A stretch of DNA of 64,000 nt from Piezodorus guildinii (taxonomy: Eukaryota; Arthropoda; Insecta; Hemiptera; Pentatomidae). Of the stretch, positions 51,723-63,759 are shown piece by piece. The stretch is taken from the NCBI GenBank assembly GCA_023052935.1, contig CM041294.1:89152116-89216115 (forward strand), read 5' to 3'. The notes under the pieces were generated by a model, which was given only the letters and a program-made list of their open reading frames with translations, was not told where the DNA came from and did no database searches. The translations under genes and the position numbers were made by a program. Each line of letters starts with the position of its first letter. The stretch's first letter is position 1.

Positions 51723-52189
51723 CTATTAAAGAATTAATTGCATTGAATTTCAATAGAATCATGTGTTTTATTAAATAATTCATTATAGTATTATCAATGA
51801 CAATTAGCTAGTTTTATCGGTTTTTCATCACTCTTCAATAACTTTTACGAATTTGTCTATCAGATAATATTTTTTCTAAAATATTTATCTTTTCAACGGC
51901 ATATTATACGTCTACATTACTGTTCTTATTATCAAGATACAAAAATTTCATTTAATACTTTTGCTCTTTCATCCTTTAGCTGGTCATCAAATTCGCCCAG
52001 CTTTTATATTTAGCAGTCCTTTATCAATGGCATAAAAGTTAGATAATCGTGGTTAATCTTTTGGAATGTACAAATTTAAAGATACTTTAGAAGAAGATAG
52101 TTTGAAACATCGACATTTAAGCCGTGTCTGACTATTTCAATCAAGATGACACCTACATCAAATGCAGCCATTTAAATTTTACATCCATA

Positions 52190-52858
52190 ACTTCTTCTTT
52201 TGGTGCCTATACGTTATGCAGGCAATCATTAAGGAAATGCCCACCTTATCTATTGCTGCACGAAAAAGGCCTACTGTTGTTGTATTATACCATTTTCGTA
52301 AGTTTTTCAACCCGGATATACTTCGCTTACCAGGCCTCCTCCTGCCCTCCACCTGCCCTGTAAAATCAACTGCAACAATTTATACCGCTGCCTGTTTCTC
52401 ATTATATGTCCTAAATATTCCAGCTTACGAGATTTTATTGAAAACAGCAGCTCCTTTTCTTCAACCATTCTTTCTAAGACCCCTAAGATTGGTGACATGA
52501 TCGGTCCATGGGACTCTCTAAATACGTCGATATAACCACATCTCAAACGACTCAAGTTTTGCACAGGTAGCTTCAGTTAGAGTCCAGGATTCGACCTCGT
52601 AGAGCAGTACTTGGAAGACCTAACACTTCGACAGCCTGGCTTAGTTGACAGTGATAGATCATGGCATATGATCATTTTGGACATTTTGCGAAAAACATTC
52701 GATCTCCACAGAGTGATCCCACGTTTCACATATTTTGGTCCCGAGATTATATGTCTGAACTCTGTTTATTTCTAGGTTATTTTTTCCGAGTAGGCCAGCA
52801 TAGATGTTGTTTTTTGGCACAACCATGTACTTTTTTTTTTTTTTTTTTTTTTTTTATA
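52190..52858 (-). pseudogene. RTE-like LINE ORF2 3' fragment
   Basis: A minus-strand frame reads KSRKLEYLGHIMRNRQRYKL then LQLILQGRWRAGG, a block typical of the C-terminal region of RTE/BovB-type polymerases. Stops and shifts interrupt it. A run of about 25 T at 52830-52855 lies on its upstream side, so it is not the element's own tail. It sits inside an E1 copy. Confidence 0.72.
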
Positions 52859-53192
52859 CCTCCATATAGGTCATCAAATCATTAGAACCGTTTTTGATGA
52901 AATAACAAAAAAGGTTTAAAATGCATGTTATTAAGTAGATCTTCTGGTAAGTCGATATTTAAGTTGCAGTAGCAGCTCGGGCGTATAGTTGTCTCAAATA
53001 TGAAATTTCAGTTTCAGAGGACTTTTCGTTTTCGCGCTGGAATTACCACAGACAAACACACTCAACACACACACAGACCTTTTTTCAGGAGTTGGTTATT
53101 TAGGGGATCCTAAAACGCTTATTTCGGTTGAAAGCTAGAACGAATGCAATACTTTCTTTACTATATATTTCATAAATAGGTAATTTAAAGTA

Positions 53193-54604
53193 AAAAGAAA
53201 ACGTTTCACTTGCTAGTCATTGCAGTATCTGAAAAATTACTATAGGCGGGAAGCTGGAAATGTTATTGGATGTTCGTCCTACCTTCTAGCTGAACAAAAA
53301 AGCTAAGGCAAATTCGTGCTCTAAGAGGTTTAAAAAAAAATAAGCTTATAATATTTTTTCTATTTGTTCATTTCTGTGTTATGATTTCGACAAAACAACT
53401 CCTTTATTCTCAAAGAACTGAGTTATGGGCGTCTATATAGGTAAAATTTTAATTGATTTTGCATCTCTTTTTCATAATTAAACTCGATATACGAATTCTA
53501 AAACAGTCTGGACGATTTTCTTTATCTTTAAGAATAACTAAGTTATAAGCGTTTATATAGTTTCCATTTTCTGTTTTTTATTTGTTTTTTTTTTTTTTTT
53601 TAGTTTTTTTTTTTCGATCATGTTGTCCTGATTCTAAAGCTCTCTACAAATGTTTGTCTATCATTAAAAATAATAATTGTTGTTTTTTCTTTCTTTTATA
53701 TAATTAATTGTAGTGTCCTGATTAGAAATATCTATAATTCTTATTAAATTTATTCAAAAATAACTAAGTAATTGAATTAAAACATTTTTTTCGACCGCCA
53801 TTATGTAAATAAATATACCTTTTCAATGCTAATTGTATAGTTTAAAACACTGTTCTTTGTTCATAGGTAAAAGCCCCTATGTAAGAGGCTAGTTAAGTTG
53901 GGAACAGCAGCGAACTCTATCTGCCTTCTTAATTATCTAGAAGGCCACGAAGCGAGAACTTTCTTAAACTTCGTTACTACTTTGCATAGCTTTGGCTACA
54001 TTGCAAGTAGGCAACCAAAGTTTGGTTAAACCTTGTTTCTTTTACCACGTCTACAACTGCTCCTTTCAAGTCGATAAATTGCAACTTTAACCATTCTCCG
54101 AATCGGAGTTTTTCAAAATTAGAAAAAAATTTCTATTTCGTCCCTAAACAGAAAAAGAGAAAATCTCGATAATTTTTAAAGAAACTTTTTTTTCGTCGTT
54201 ATATAAATAACTTGAAACTTTTTCAGCCATACCAACCTGCTACTGACTACGTCAGAACAAAACGGCAGAGCATTAGAAACTTTTTGATTTTTTTTTTTTT
54301 GATTCGGCACGAAAATACAAGGTCCTAACGCCTAGACGTTGATATCAACTAGTTATATTTAAAATCTATATATAAAACATATATATAAAACATATATATA
54401 TATATATATGTGTATAAACCATATAGTGCTGAATATATAAAAAAAATTGTATTAGCGTTTTGTAATCAAGAAACAGCAATTTATTATAAAACAGAATAGA
54501 ATAGAATACGTTTTACGTATATTTGCCCATAACTTAATTTTTTTTTAATAGCTTAAAACTGTTCTGTTGTGGTTTTCGATATAAGATTACATGTAATTTC
54601 CTAC

Positions 54605-54635
<31 letters not shown>

Positions 54636-55289
54636 ATATCAGCTTAAAGAGCAGTGATACAACGTTTTAAAATTAGCAGTGGCGATTTTTCATCTTCCTT
54701 TCAATTATTTATTGTTTTATATATTAGTCAATTGCCTGTAATCGGATATAAAAACAGTTATACCCTAATATAGTTATTTAAAAATAATTATGTAATAATT
54801 TGCAGGTTTTTTTTTGTTGTTAATTTTACATTTCTCATATTGATGAATAGTCTAAAAAAGATTATTACCCAACGTAATTTTATTTTATTAAAATACACTT
54901 TTCTCCGTGTTAAAAATTTTGACCGAATCGAGTTTCTTGATTTTTTTTTTTTATTCAACATAATTAAAAATTTTCTAAAATCAATTCCATTAAAAGGCAG
55001 AATTAATATATTAAATTGAAAGTTACCGATTTATATGTGTATTTTTATTTTTAAGATATAATAGAAAAGGAAAAAAAAAATGAAAAAAGGTAAAAAATTA
55101 TTAAAATATTTTATTTTGAAAACAGAATACAAAGATCCCAGGGGAAATTAAACCTGACGTTCGAAGTTACTATGGCTTGTTGTTTCGACCAAACAAGGAA
55201 AGATAGAATGGAAGCAACGGTACATCATTGTGGAAGTATATATGGAAATATGTGTGTATAGTTGTTAGTTTTCAACTGTTGTTATTTTT
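53193..55289. other. No gene or element recognised
   Basis: Very AT-rich, with short TA runs (about 54375-54409), a 32-A run (54604-54635) and several T runs. I find no coding stretch, no tRNA-like boxes and no block shared with the named repeats. Confidence 0.6.
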
Positions 55290-55385
55290 ATAGACTCGGT
55301 GACCCTAACTTGTATATTTTGAATTAACAAATATTCACGATCTTGATTCTTTCTCTTGAAATATATTTCATATATTGGTTAATAA
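55290..55385 (+). mobile_element. E1 repeat, right-end stub
   Basis: ACTCGGTGACCCTAACTTG, AATATTCACGATCTTGATTC, then GAAATATATTTCATATATTG: the last ~90 bp of E1, 40 bp upstream of another E1 copy. Confidence 0.7.
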
Positions 55386-55536
55386 TAATAATAGTATATA
55401 CTTAATTACTTATAAAAAAAAAATCAGGTGATGACAACACACGACTTTCACTAACCTCGGTTGTTAAAATAAATATAAGGATTTTTAAGCATTGTTAGGG
55501 ATGAAAAAGATTAATGCATTAATTACTTTGAGTTCC

Positions 55537-55590
55537 TCGTCCGATTAGCCATAGTAACATAAAGTGACGTTAAATAAATAAAACAAAAAT
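55537..55590 (+). mobile_element. SINE-2 tail, 54-bp insertion with 11-bp target duplication
   Basis: CTTTGAGTTCC occurs at 55526-55536 and 55591-55601. The 54 bases between are the SINE-2 3' end (ATAAAGTGACGTTAAATAAA, TAAAACAAAAAT). It is a second example of extremely short retroposition. Confidence 0.88.
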
Positions 55591-55954
55591 CTTTGAGTTC
55601 CAACAGAAACATGTGTTTTATCATATGTTTAAGATTAAATAATATTTGTAATATCATTTTGTTTCTAACAATTATTTATTAATTATAAGTTACTTTTATC
55701 ACTCTCCATTAAATTTTACAACTTTGTGTATAAAATAATATTTTTCCTAAAATTTCAATTTCACGGTTAATTATTGTTCTTATTTCCAAAAAACAAAAAT
55801 TTTCTATAAAAAATATTTCGCTTATTTCTTCTTTAGTTCATTATCAAATTGGTATAAACTTGCATATTTTCCCGTTTTTTTTTTTTTGTCAATCCTTACA
55901 TGGTGATATAGTAAATTATTTTAAATATACAAAATTAAAGATACTTCAGATAAA

Positions 55955-56150
55955 TAGATAGATAGATTTTTTTGCCTTAGGGCCTGTGGCCCTTTCTTAC
56001 AGACAAAATAATGAATTTTTCACATACATATGTGCCTATTACTACAATCATAAAAATCTTATATCTTAACATTTTAATAATATTTATAAGAATAGTGCTA
56101 TGTACAGAAACAACTGATTTTTGTTGTCAAAAACAACTGAATCAGAGGAT
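55955..56150 (-). mobile_element. CR1-like 3' UTR fragment
   Basis: On the minus strand it ends with the perfect hairpin GGGCCACAGGCCC, then TAAGGCAAAAAAATC and ATCT repeats, resembling the 3' end design of the CR1-like LINE at 35.5 kb. The rest is non-coding. Exact limits inside E1 are approximate. Confidence 0.6.
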
Positions 56151-56592
56151 GAAAATTTAAGGTATCGACATTGAAGCCCTGTCAGATTATTTCAATCACA
56201 ATGAAACTAACATCATTTTAAAGCCCATTAATTTTTAAATCTATATAGCAAGTTTAATAAAAATCGTTAGAGATGTTCTTGTAAAAATCTTAAAAAGGTG
56301 CCAAATGCGTGATATGAAGTGGTTTCGCGCCGATTTCGATAAAAAAAAAAAAGTTGCTATAACATATCGACTTATAAATGTAATATTATGAAAATTTCAG
56401 TTTTATAGGACTTTTCGTTTTCGTGATAGGCTTACCACACAGACACACACTGACATTCAGAACGTTTTTCGGTACTTGGTCATTTGGACTCCGGGGACCC
56501 TAAAACGTGTATTTCCGTTTAAAACTGGAATCTAAATTTTTTACGATTACAATACTTTTCCCTACTGTATATAAATCCTATATAAGTAAGTG

Positions 56593-57529
56593 TATATAAA
56601 AATATATTATTCTAACCTAAAATATAGTCTATTTTTTTTGTTTTTGTTTTTTTTACGTTTAGCTCTAGATGGTTTCAGATTATTATTATTATTATATTGG
56701 AAAGAGGACTGGGAAAAGCATTCGTGAGAAATATAATGGTTTTTAGGGGAATATTGACACGTACAGTGATGGATGCTATGTCAACGGGACAAATGATCTT
56801 AGCTTTTTGCAATCTTATACCCTCTTCTGCATTCCACCTCGCCTAGCGAATAATATATATGGTAAAAAAATAATTGTTGTTATATTTAATTTAATTGTAT
56901 TCAATATTAACTGAAATAGTTAAATAAGAGAGTATAGATGAAATTAAAATTTACCGAAATTTTCTATTGAATATATAAATACTTGATTTTTTTTATTTTG
57001 TGGACAACGAACTGCTTATGGTTATTATCGCCCCACATATTTTAAAAAAATACGAATATGAAGTTAGCTAAAAAAAAAAAGAAATGAATAAATAAAAAAA
57101 ATATTCTTGACGGATTATTGATTCATCTGGAGATGACAAGGCTAGTTGGATAAACTTTTTGAATAGCCATCAACTCAGAGGTGAAAATATTACAATTTAT
57201 ATTCAGTATGTACTTGTGTATTTGGTCACCGTATATACACACGTGGTAGATTCATTAGTTTTTGAACCATGAATATAGATGATTTGTTCTATTTATATTT
57301 GTTAAGTTCAGTTAGGAAAGGTTGAAGGATTTCTAATTGAGGACATGTTTTTCCTTTGGAAACTTTCAAAATTTCACAGTTTAGGAGGTGTCTATTGTGG
57401 TAGCTTTTTTATTTATTTTTTATATATTTTTTTTATAATATAAATAAGAAACAGGCAGGTGGAATACTGTACGTTCGATTTGAAACTGGCTAGCTTACGA
57501 TCAATGAAATCTTTGAAAAAAGAAAAAAA
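56593..57529. other. No gene or element recognised
   Basis: AT-rich with ATT repeats (about 56680). There is no convincing ORF, exon or shared repeat block. Confidence 0.55.
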
Positions 57530-58413
57530 ACCTGGTGCGGGCTACACACGACTTTCACTTACCCCCAATTTAAAATCAATGAAAGAATTTGCAAATACAG
57601 TGAAAGATAAAAATACGTGAAACTATTAAGGAATTAATAAAATTGAATTTCTATAGAAACATGCGTTTCATTAAAAAATCTATTATATTATTATCTAAAA
57701 TAATCAGTTAGTTTTATGTTCATTTCATCACTCTCGGTTAACTTTTAAAAGCTTGTGTATGAGATAATATTTTTTCTAAAATCTTTAGCTTTACAACGGT
57801 ATATCATACATGTATATTACTGCTCTTATGTTCAAAAACGAAAAATTGCATTAAAATAATATGTTTTCTGTTTTCTCCTTTATTTGGGTATCGAATTTAT
57901 CATTTTATATATTTACCTGTTTTTCATAAGCGTTAAGAAGATAATATAGTTATTTTTATTGAATCTAAAATATTAAAGCTACTTTAGGGGAAGAAAATTT
58001 AAAATATTGGCATTTAAGCCCTGTCAGACAATTTTAATCAGAAAAAAACCTACATGATATTAAAGCCCATTAAATTTTACATCGATATAGCGAGTTTAAT
58101 CAAATTGTCAGAACCGTTTTCGAGAAAATCGAAAAAGGTGCAAAATGCATGGTATAAAGTGCCTCTTCTGGTAAGCTCATTTTGATGAAAAAAGTTTTGT
58201 CTCGTCTCGGGCGTATAGTGGTCTTAAATATGAAATTTCAGTTTCATAGGACTTACCGTTTCCGCCCGGGAGTTACCACACACAGACCTTTTTGCAGGAC
58301 TTGGTTATTTGAACTCAGGGGACCCTAAAATGTGTATTTCCGTTGAAAACTGGAATTCGAAAATTTTCACCATCGCAATACTCCCCCTTACTATATATAG
58401 TAAGTGAAAGTAA
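57530..58413 (+). mobile_element. E1 repeat, complete copy
   Basis: Left ACCTGGTGCGGGCTACACACG, then ACTTTCACTTACC at 57551. Right TATATATAGTAAGTGAAAGT ending at 58411. It is the cleanest copy, with the inverted motifs 861 bp apart and the full internal block order. The right-end palindrome is shortened to TATATATA. Confidence 0.87.
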
Positions 58414-58431
58414 TAACAAAAAAAACATAGG

Positions 58432-58690
58432 AAACATTAAGGTGCTTATTAATGAGTTTATTTGTGACATAGTAAGGAGTATTAAATATTTTTCGTTAGA
58501 CTATGGATTGTAAGGATTAGATACGAGAAGAATACGATGGTTTAGCGGAGCAACAAAGCTTAATTTCGTTTAGATTGGCAAGATTAAAGTCTAGATTGGC
58601 AACATGACAGTCATGTAGATGAATCTTTTGTTATAGTTGAGTAGAATGTTTGAACGTTTGTCTAGTAAATCTTGAAGTACCCGAAAATAT
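58432..58690 (-). pseudogene. LINE-B ORF2 fragment, heavily decayed
   Basis: Antisense blocks such as GAAACATTAAGGTGCTTATT, GATGGTTTAGCGGAGCAACA and GTCTAGTAAATC match the C-terminal third of LINE-B ORF2 (HKDLNV, ELWGS and LLDKR regions). Bases 58691-59442 show nothing recognisable. Confidence 0.6.
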
Positions 58691-59442
58691 ATCGGAATGC
58701 TTGGCAAGGAATAATGGCAGCCAATGCAAGAGGTTATTTGATTTGATTGTAACAGAGCGCTTGTCTATGAAATATATCGATTTATAACAAGTAGGATATA
58801 TACCAAACGAGATAATGTTTCATTTTTGTGCCTCACAGATATTATTTCTTCCAACACTATCCGTCTTCAAACCTTTGACAGAATTGGGGTATGCATATGA
58901 ATGTCTGAGCATGTCGTTTAGTTTTTTTACTTTTTTTAACTTATCGCAAACATCTAACGGTTTAAAAGTTGCTCTAGAGTAATCAACGATTTATCGAATT
59001 ATTTTTTATTGTTATGTAGATGTATTGTGAAACGAAAGCAATGCAAAGCTAATAATCTGAAAGATTTTAGTGGGGTTAAAAAAACAACTTTTAGTAAAAT
59101 GATTATAAGATCTGCCAAAATTTAAAATGTTTTCACGGTATATCAGAACAATTTCTATCTTCAATATTTAAAAAAGAAAAGGTAATGCAAATTAAAAAAG
59201 AATAGAAAATGAAATAAATGTATACAATAACAGTAACAATTAAAAATTATCAACGAAGGAAAAGGAAAAGCGTCTACCTCAAAAAGAACTGATTCGATTC
59301 AAATTTTCTATGTTATACTTTTTCCTAGGTGAAAATCAAGATACTGGATTGTGTCCGAGAAAGGAAGAGGTATGGAGCTAATAATAACTGGCCAACATAT
59401 TTTACGTTAAAGAGCAGATGTGACGTGTTTTTAACTACGATT

Positions 59443-59580
59443 ATTTATTTATTAATATTTACGACTGTGTTGTCTAATGCATCAATTAAATGAGCTATGA
59501 GAGTAAATACATGAAGAGAAACTGCTATATACGGAACATGAAGGTTTTTATGGATGAGCTTATTAGTGTCGAAGTAGAAA
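59443..59580 (-). mobile_element. LINE-B 3' fragment with internal deletion
   Basis: TTATTTATTAATATTTACGA, then CATGAAGAGAAACTGC and ACATGAAGGTTTTTATGGAT. It resembles the 43.7-kb fragment, joining the 3' UTR to an internal ORF2 block with the ORF2 end deleted. Confidence 0.65.
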
Positions 59581-59584
59581 TTTT

Positions 59585-60722
59585 ATTTATTCGTATATAT
59601 TAAAATTTGTCATAATAGACAATAATATTGCTACAAGATCTTATTCATAAAATATTTACAATATAAACAAAAGGAAAGTCAAATTACATAAAATGAAATC
59701 AAAATAAATAAACGTATACAAAAACAAAATTTGTAGACAAATAAATGAAGTTAACAAATAAATAAACGAAACATGTCACATTCATACCTATGTACAATAT
59801 TTACAATCAGCTAGGGAACCCCGGACGGGGCTTTCCCCCCACTTGTGGAAGGACACGAAGAGTCCAAAGACGCATCCCTCTCAGCCTCATCACTGGTGAG
59901 AGCCAGCAGAAGCTTAATCAAACTGCACATAAATACATCTGACCAGTGTCAGTGTATTTACAAAACATCTCGGGGCCACTGCCGTTTCAACCTTCTAGGT
60001 GGGTTGTACGGATGAGTGGAGCTGGATAGGGATTGTGCTAGAGGATTAGGACGATGAATGAGGTTCTGGTGAAATTTGGGAAATTTGGATGGAATCAGGT
60101 CTGAAATAAATGGAACATTAAGGTCGTGGTGAAAGGTAGTGACGAAGTAAGAATCGTCAAGGATTTTTCAAAAGATTTTTTATAGTTGGATTTTTAGGTA
60201 ACAATTTGATGGTTTAGTAGAGCCCCAAAGCTCAACTCCGTAAGTCAAGATAGGCCTTATGATGGTATTGTTGATGAGCCTTATGTAGTTAAGTGGAAGA
60301 TTATTAAGTGTTGAAGTAACCGAAAGCGGCGAAGAGTTTCTTGTCGTTCCAGTCTAGTGTGCGGATTTGGTGTTAGACGTTTGTCAAGTAGGAGTCCTAG
60401 GTAGCGGATCTGTTCGACTGGAACAAGCAGTATATTATAAATGATACTCTAGAACAGGATATCATATCCTCACGACGAAGGTTAAATGTTATTCGGTGAG
60501 ATTTGATGTAATCAATTTTTAATTCTCCTATTTAACCTCAAGGCCTCTGATGTGGTATTGGAGAGTTTGAGAGGAAATAGTAGGATCAATATTGACTGAT
60601 AATACACAAATGTCATCAGCATGGGTAGATAGGGAAGTATTAAGATGTGATGGAACATCAGCTGTATTAACTGTATAAAGAATGGGTCCTAGTATACTGT
60701 CTTAAGAAACACCAGCAGAATG
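59585..60722 (-). pseudogene. LINE-A 3' third, 5'-truncated copy
   Basis: It reads from the 3' UTR (shared with copy 1, including the GC-rich block CCCCGGACGGGGC) through the ORF2 C-terminus to RT motifs B and C near 60600-60720 (GTGTTTCTTAAGACAGTATA antisense to VPQGSVLGP). Frameshifts and internal deletions are frequent, so no product is possible. It belongs to the copy-1 3' UTR subtype. Bases 60723-61083 show nothing clear. Confidence 0.85.
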
Positions 60723-61083
60723 AGTAAAAATAGACGAATAGGAACTATTGTTGTTTATTTTGAAGGATCTGTCATCAAGGTAGGACTAGCTTATAAGGAA
60801 GTAAGTAGGAGACAGGACTTCGCGGAGTTTGTACAGAAGTCCTGGTTGCCAAAGATATTAAATTATAATGATGATGTTGCAATGCCAATTAATACCAATT
60901 CGTTCATGACAAAAATAATTTGTCAAACTGAGAAGTATAACTTCACATTTACGATTAAAACCGTAAATAGGAAATTTTTCATTAAAAAAAATCATATACT
61001 TTCTTTATGATAATTTTGATACTATGTGTAGTGTATGATTAAGTATACTTGATAGTATAATATTCAACAACTTAAGAACTTAC

Positions 61084-61232
61084 GAGGAAGATATCCTTGA
61101 CCCTCCTGAGCTCCTCGCCCATCTGCATCCCGTAGTGGACCTGGATGAGGTGGGAGTACTCCTTCAGCAGCTCGGTCACCATACCCATCATGTCCAGCAC
61201 CGACTTCATCACGTCGTCGAAGAACTCACGCA
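61084..61232 (-). CDS. Probable host-gene internal exon, function unknown
   Basis: 149 bp, GC-rich. On the minus strand an acceptor (TTTATTCTGGCCAACAG) precedes the exon and a consensus donor GTAAGT follows it. It encodes the completed codon, then REFFDDVMKSVLDMMGMVTE, LLKEYSHLIQVHYGMQMGEE and LRRVKDIFL. It starts after the first base of a codon and ends in phase 0. The product looks helical and amphipathic; no family is recognised. The phase fits the exon at 24521-24811, which would join ...KDIFL to LLEPQ.... That would need an intron of about 36 kb. Confidence 0.68.
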
Positions 61233-61589
61233 CTGTTGGCCAGAATAAACGCATCATCATACGAGTATAGAAGGAAGAATTTCCGTTTTAGTGAACACAT
61301 TTTATAATCCATATTTATAAAGGAAAGTTACTGTTCCCTAATTTTTGTGGCCACCGCAATATCTCAAAAACGATAATGCCTATGAAGCTGAAATTTGAAA
61401 TTTTTATTGTAGGTTCCCCTTGTTATTTACGTATGCAATAAGACTGAAATTAGGACGATACGTCCTATAAGTAGTTGCATTTTTTATCTAAAATATTTAA
61501 GAAAATTTGTTGTGGTCTCGTGTAAAATGATTATTACTCATTTATACTTAAACCTTTTTTAATATAACAGCTTTATTTGTATAAATTGG

Positions 61590-61795
61590 GAGATGTTGAC
61601 AGAGCTCTTGTCTACTGTTCTCCTGGCTCTGGGTTTGTATCCAGGCTGTCGCAGTATATTAGTTATTCCCTTAAATCAACCTGGGGAAGGAGGTTACCCC
61701 AAGGTATGGAGACAGTTCTGGGGAAGACCCAGCCTCTATAAAGTGGATACACAAATGATGGGTAAAACCTTGCGGCTGAGTTTGATATCGTCCTA
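61590..61795 (+). mobile_element. Possible third tRNA-derived SINE
   Basis: TGACAGAGCTCTTGTC followed by CTGGGTTTGTATCCAGGC resembles box A and box B at about the right spacing. A GC-moderate body (CCCCAAGGTATGGAGACAG...) follows. No second copy in the window and no target duplication were found. Bases 61233-61589 show nothing recognisable. Confidence 0.35.
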
Positions 61796-61884
61796 ATTAT
61801 ATCATTGCACGACCGTTGGTCTAGAAGCAGTACGTATCTTTAAAGGTACTAAGCCCTAGATCATGGGTTGTTTTTACAGTGGAA

Positions 61885-62230
61885 CAGTTTTTCTCTTGCA
61901 CAATAACGAAAAGACGTGCCAAACTAAAATTTTATATTTAATAGTATACACCCGAGATGTTTTATCACCTTTTTTTAATAAGTGCTACTTTATAATATAC
62001 ATTTTCCAACTTTCTACAATTTCTAGCAAAACAGCTTCAACGATTTTGATTTAACTCACTATATCGATGTAACATTTCATAGGCTTTAATGTCATCTAGG
62101 TTGCATTATTATTAAAATAGTATGACAGATTCATCAAAATTTTCTTTCCCTGAAGTACTATTAATTTTTTATTTTCCATATGTTTAATATACCGTTAGAA
62201 AGTTGAATATTTTAGAAAAAAATGTTATCT
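61885..62230 (-). mobile_element. E1 repeat, degenerate middle part
   Basis: On the minus strand the blocks for CGAAAAG, the TATACGCCCGAGATG-like segment, ACGATTTTGATT, ATATCGATGTAA and CTTTAATGTCAT appear in E1 order. The ends are lost. Bases 62231-62715 hold no clear element; 62560-62700 is GC-richer with a box-B-like GAGTTCGCGTCTC on the minus strand, too weak to call. Confidence 0.6.
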
Positions 62231-62721
62231 TAAATACAAAGTTGTTGAAAATAACGCGAAGTGACGAATAGGATCTAAAGTTAAGTGCTTTATTTCGAAA
62301 ATTTAATATTGTTAAATCTAATGCATATGGTTCAAACGAAATATACAATAATTCTTTGAATTATGTCCAAGTTTAACTTAGTTTTATAGTTCTGAATTAA
62401 TTCTAAAATAGGAGCAAAGATAAGGGCGTGTTTAGCCCTCACTGGATTTTTTTTTTCCGGTTGACACGAAAGTAGTAAAGGCTCTTGACGGCTCTGTATG
62501 GTTTCTTATTTTTAGCTTTCACGAATGGAGTTATAAGGTAGAATCTTTATTTTATTTTTTTGTTCTCCCCCACCTTGCCTTTGAAGGCTATATGGGAGAA
62601 TCTTGGGACAGGGGGTGATAGCGAGGGATAAATGCCGGGATAAAAGCCTTCCCCTCCCCTCCGTCCGAGACGCGAACTCGTAATTATTTGGTTTCAGGTT
62701 TCGGTCGTCCGTTGTTGCTTA

Positions 62722-62724
62722 ACT

Positions 62725-62792
<68 letters not shown>
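62722..62792. repeat. (TA)n microsatellite
   Basis: A TA run of about 65-70 bases flanked by matching AACTTATATA / TATAAGTTAG ends, so the whole stretch can fold on itself. Confidence 0.95.
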
Positions 62793-62794
<2 letters not shown>

Positions 62795-62945
62795 TTAGAG
62801 TCATCACTACGCCTAGTTTGTGAGTTCCCACCAGTTAGCTGGCGGGTCTTATATACCCGCTGGAAGGTTGCGAGTTTATCCCAATTTAATTAAATGCTTG
62901 AAAAATTCCTTCCGAGACTGGGATTCAAATTTTTATTCCTTTGGG
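62795..62945 (-). mobile_element. SINE-1, partial minus copy
   Basis: GAGTCATCACTACGCCTAGT, TTGTGAGTTCCCACCAGTTA and GCTGGCGGGTCT are the complement of the SINE-1 body (GTCAGCCAAATGGTGGCCAC, AAATTAGGCGTAGGGAGTG). GAGACTGGGATTCAAA may be the box-B side. Bases 62946-63676 show nothing recognisable. Confidence 0.72.
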
Positions 62946-63675
62946 ATTCCTGGGACTCGCTGCTCCGTTATAGATATAAATAAATAATGTAAAAAATATA
63001 AAAAGATGAAGATTGTAAAAGATAAAAAGAAAAAAAAAAAAAGCCTTTGATGTTAAATTGCATCGGTCGAGATTATAAAGGCGTTTACCATAGTATCATT
63101 ACATTAATAATGTAAATTTCCAGAATTGTTTTATGACCCAATTTCCTCTCTGCCATATAACTTAATTACTTCCTATCATATTTTCCCCTTCACAAACGAC
63201 TAAACGTCATGTTTAAGGACAATATTCATGACTTTGAGCCTTTGAAACTAATTGAATCATAAAATATATGTAAATGTTGAAAGGATGACGTTACGGGCGC
63301 AGATAAACACGGCTCCAGTCATTCTCAACACTCTAAGGCTTCAAAGAACAAAATCCTTTGAGAATTTAATTTCTTGTAAGGAATTATTAGTATCATTTGA
63401 GTGTCCGAAGAAAGTAAAGTGAAAAACATTCAGTGTTATAGGGATAAATTCAGGTATAAATAAAAATCCTGAATAAATTTAGGTTATAAATAATCCTATG
63501 AGGTTATTTTATAACCTGAAAATATAATACAATCATCTGAATATCTTAGTTCGAAAGAGAACCAAATTCTTAAAAGCGAAATAATGATAATAGACTTAGC
63601 GAACCAGGATATTTGATGGCGATACATTACTTACTTAATGAATCACACCAAATTAAAAGAAATGGATGAAAAATG

Positions 63676-63676
<1 letters not shown>

Positions 63677-63735
<59 letters not shown>
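63677..63735. repeat. (TA)n microsatellite
   Basis: An uninterrupted TA run of about 58 bases immediately upstream of an RTE-like coding fragment. Confidence 0.95.
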
Positions 63736-63741
<6 letters not shown>

Positions 63742-63759
63742 ATAGTGGGATTTCGGTTT

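Larger units (their letters stand above)
51333..53192 (+). mobile_element. E1 repeat, full copy enlarged by two insertions
   Basis: Left end TCTGGTGCTGTCAACACACG and ACTTTCACTTCCACTTACC. Right end CTATATATTTCATAAATAGG and TAATTTAAAGTAA. The copy is interrupted by SINE-2 (51452-51722) and an RTE-like fragment (52190-52858). Removing both restores about the length of the two uninterrupted copies. Confidence 0.82.
55424..56592 (+). mobile_element. E1 repeat with two insertions
   Basis: Left end TCAGGTGATGACAACACACG and ACTTTCACTAACC. Right end CCTATATAAGTAAGTGTATA. It is interrupted by a SINE-2 tail (55537-55590) and a CR1-like 3' fragment (55955-56150). Block order is otherwise complete. Confidence 0.82.

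Noticed and set aside
52124..52500. Plus-strand ORFs around 52.1-52.5 kb
   Set aside because: They are antisense to an RTE-type polymerase block readable on the minus strand.
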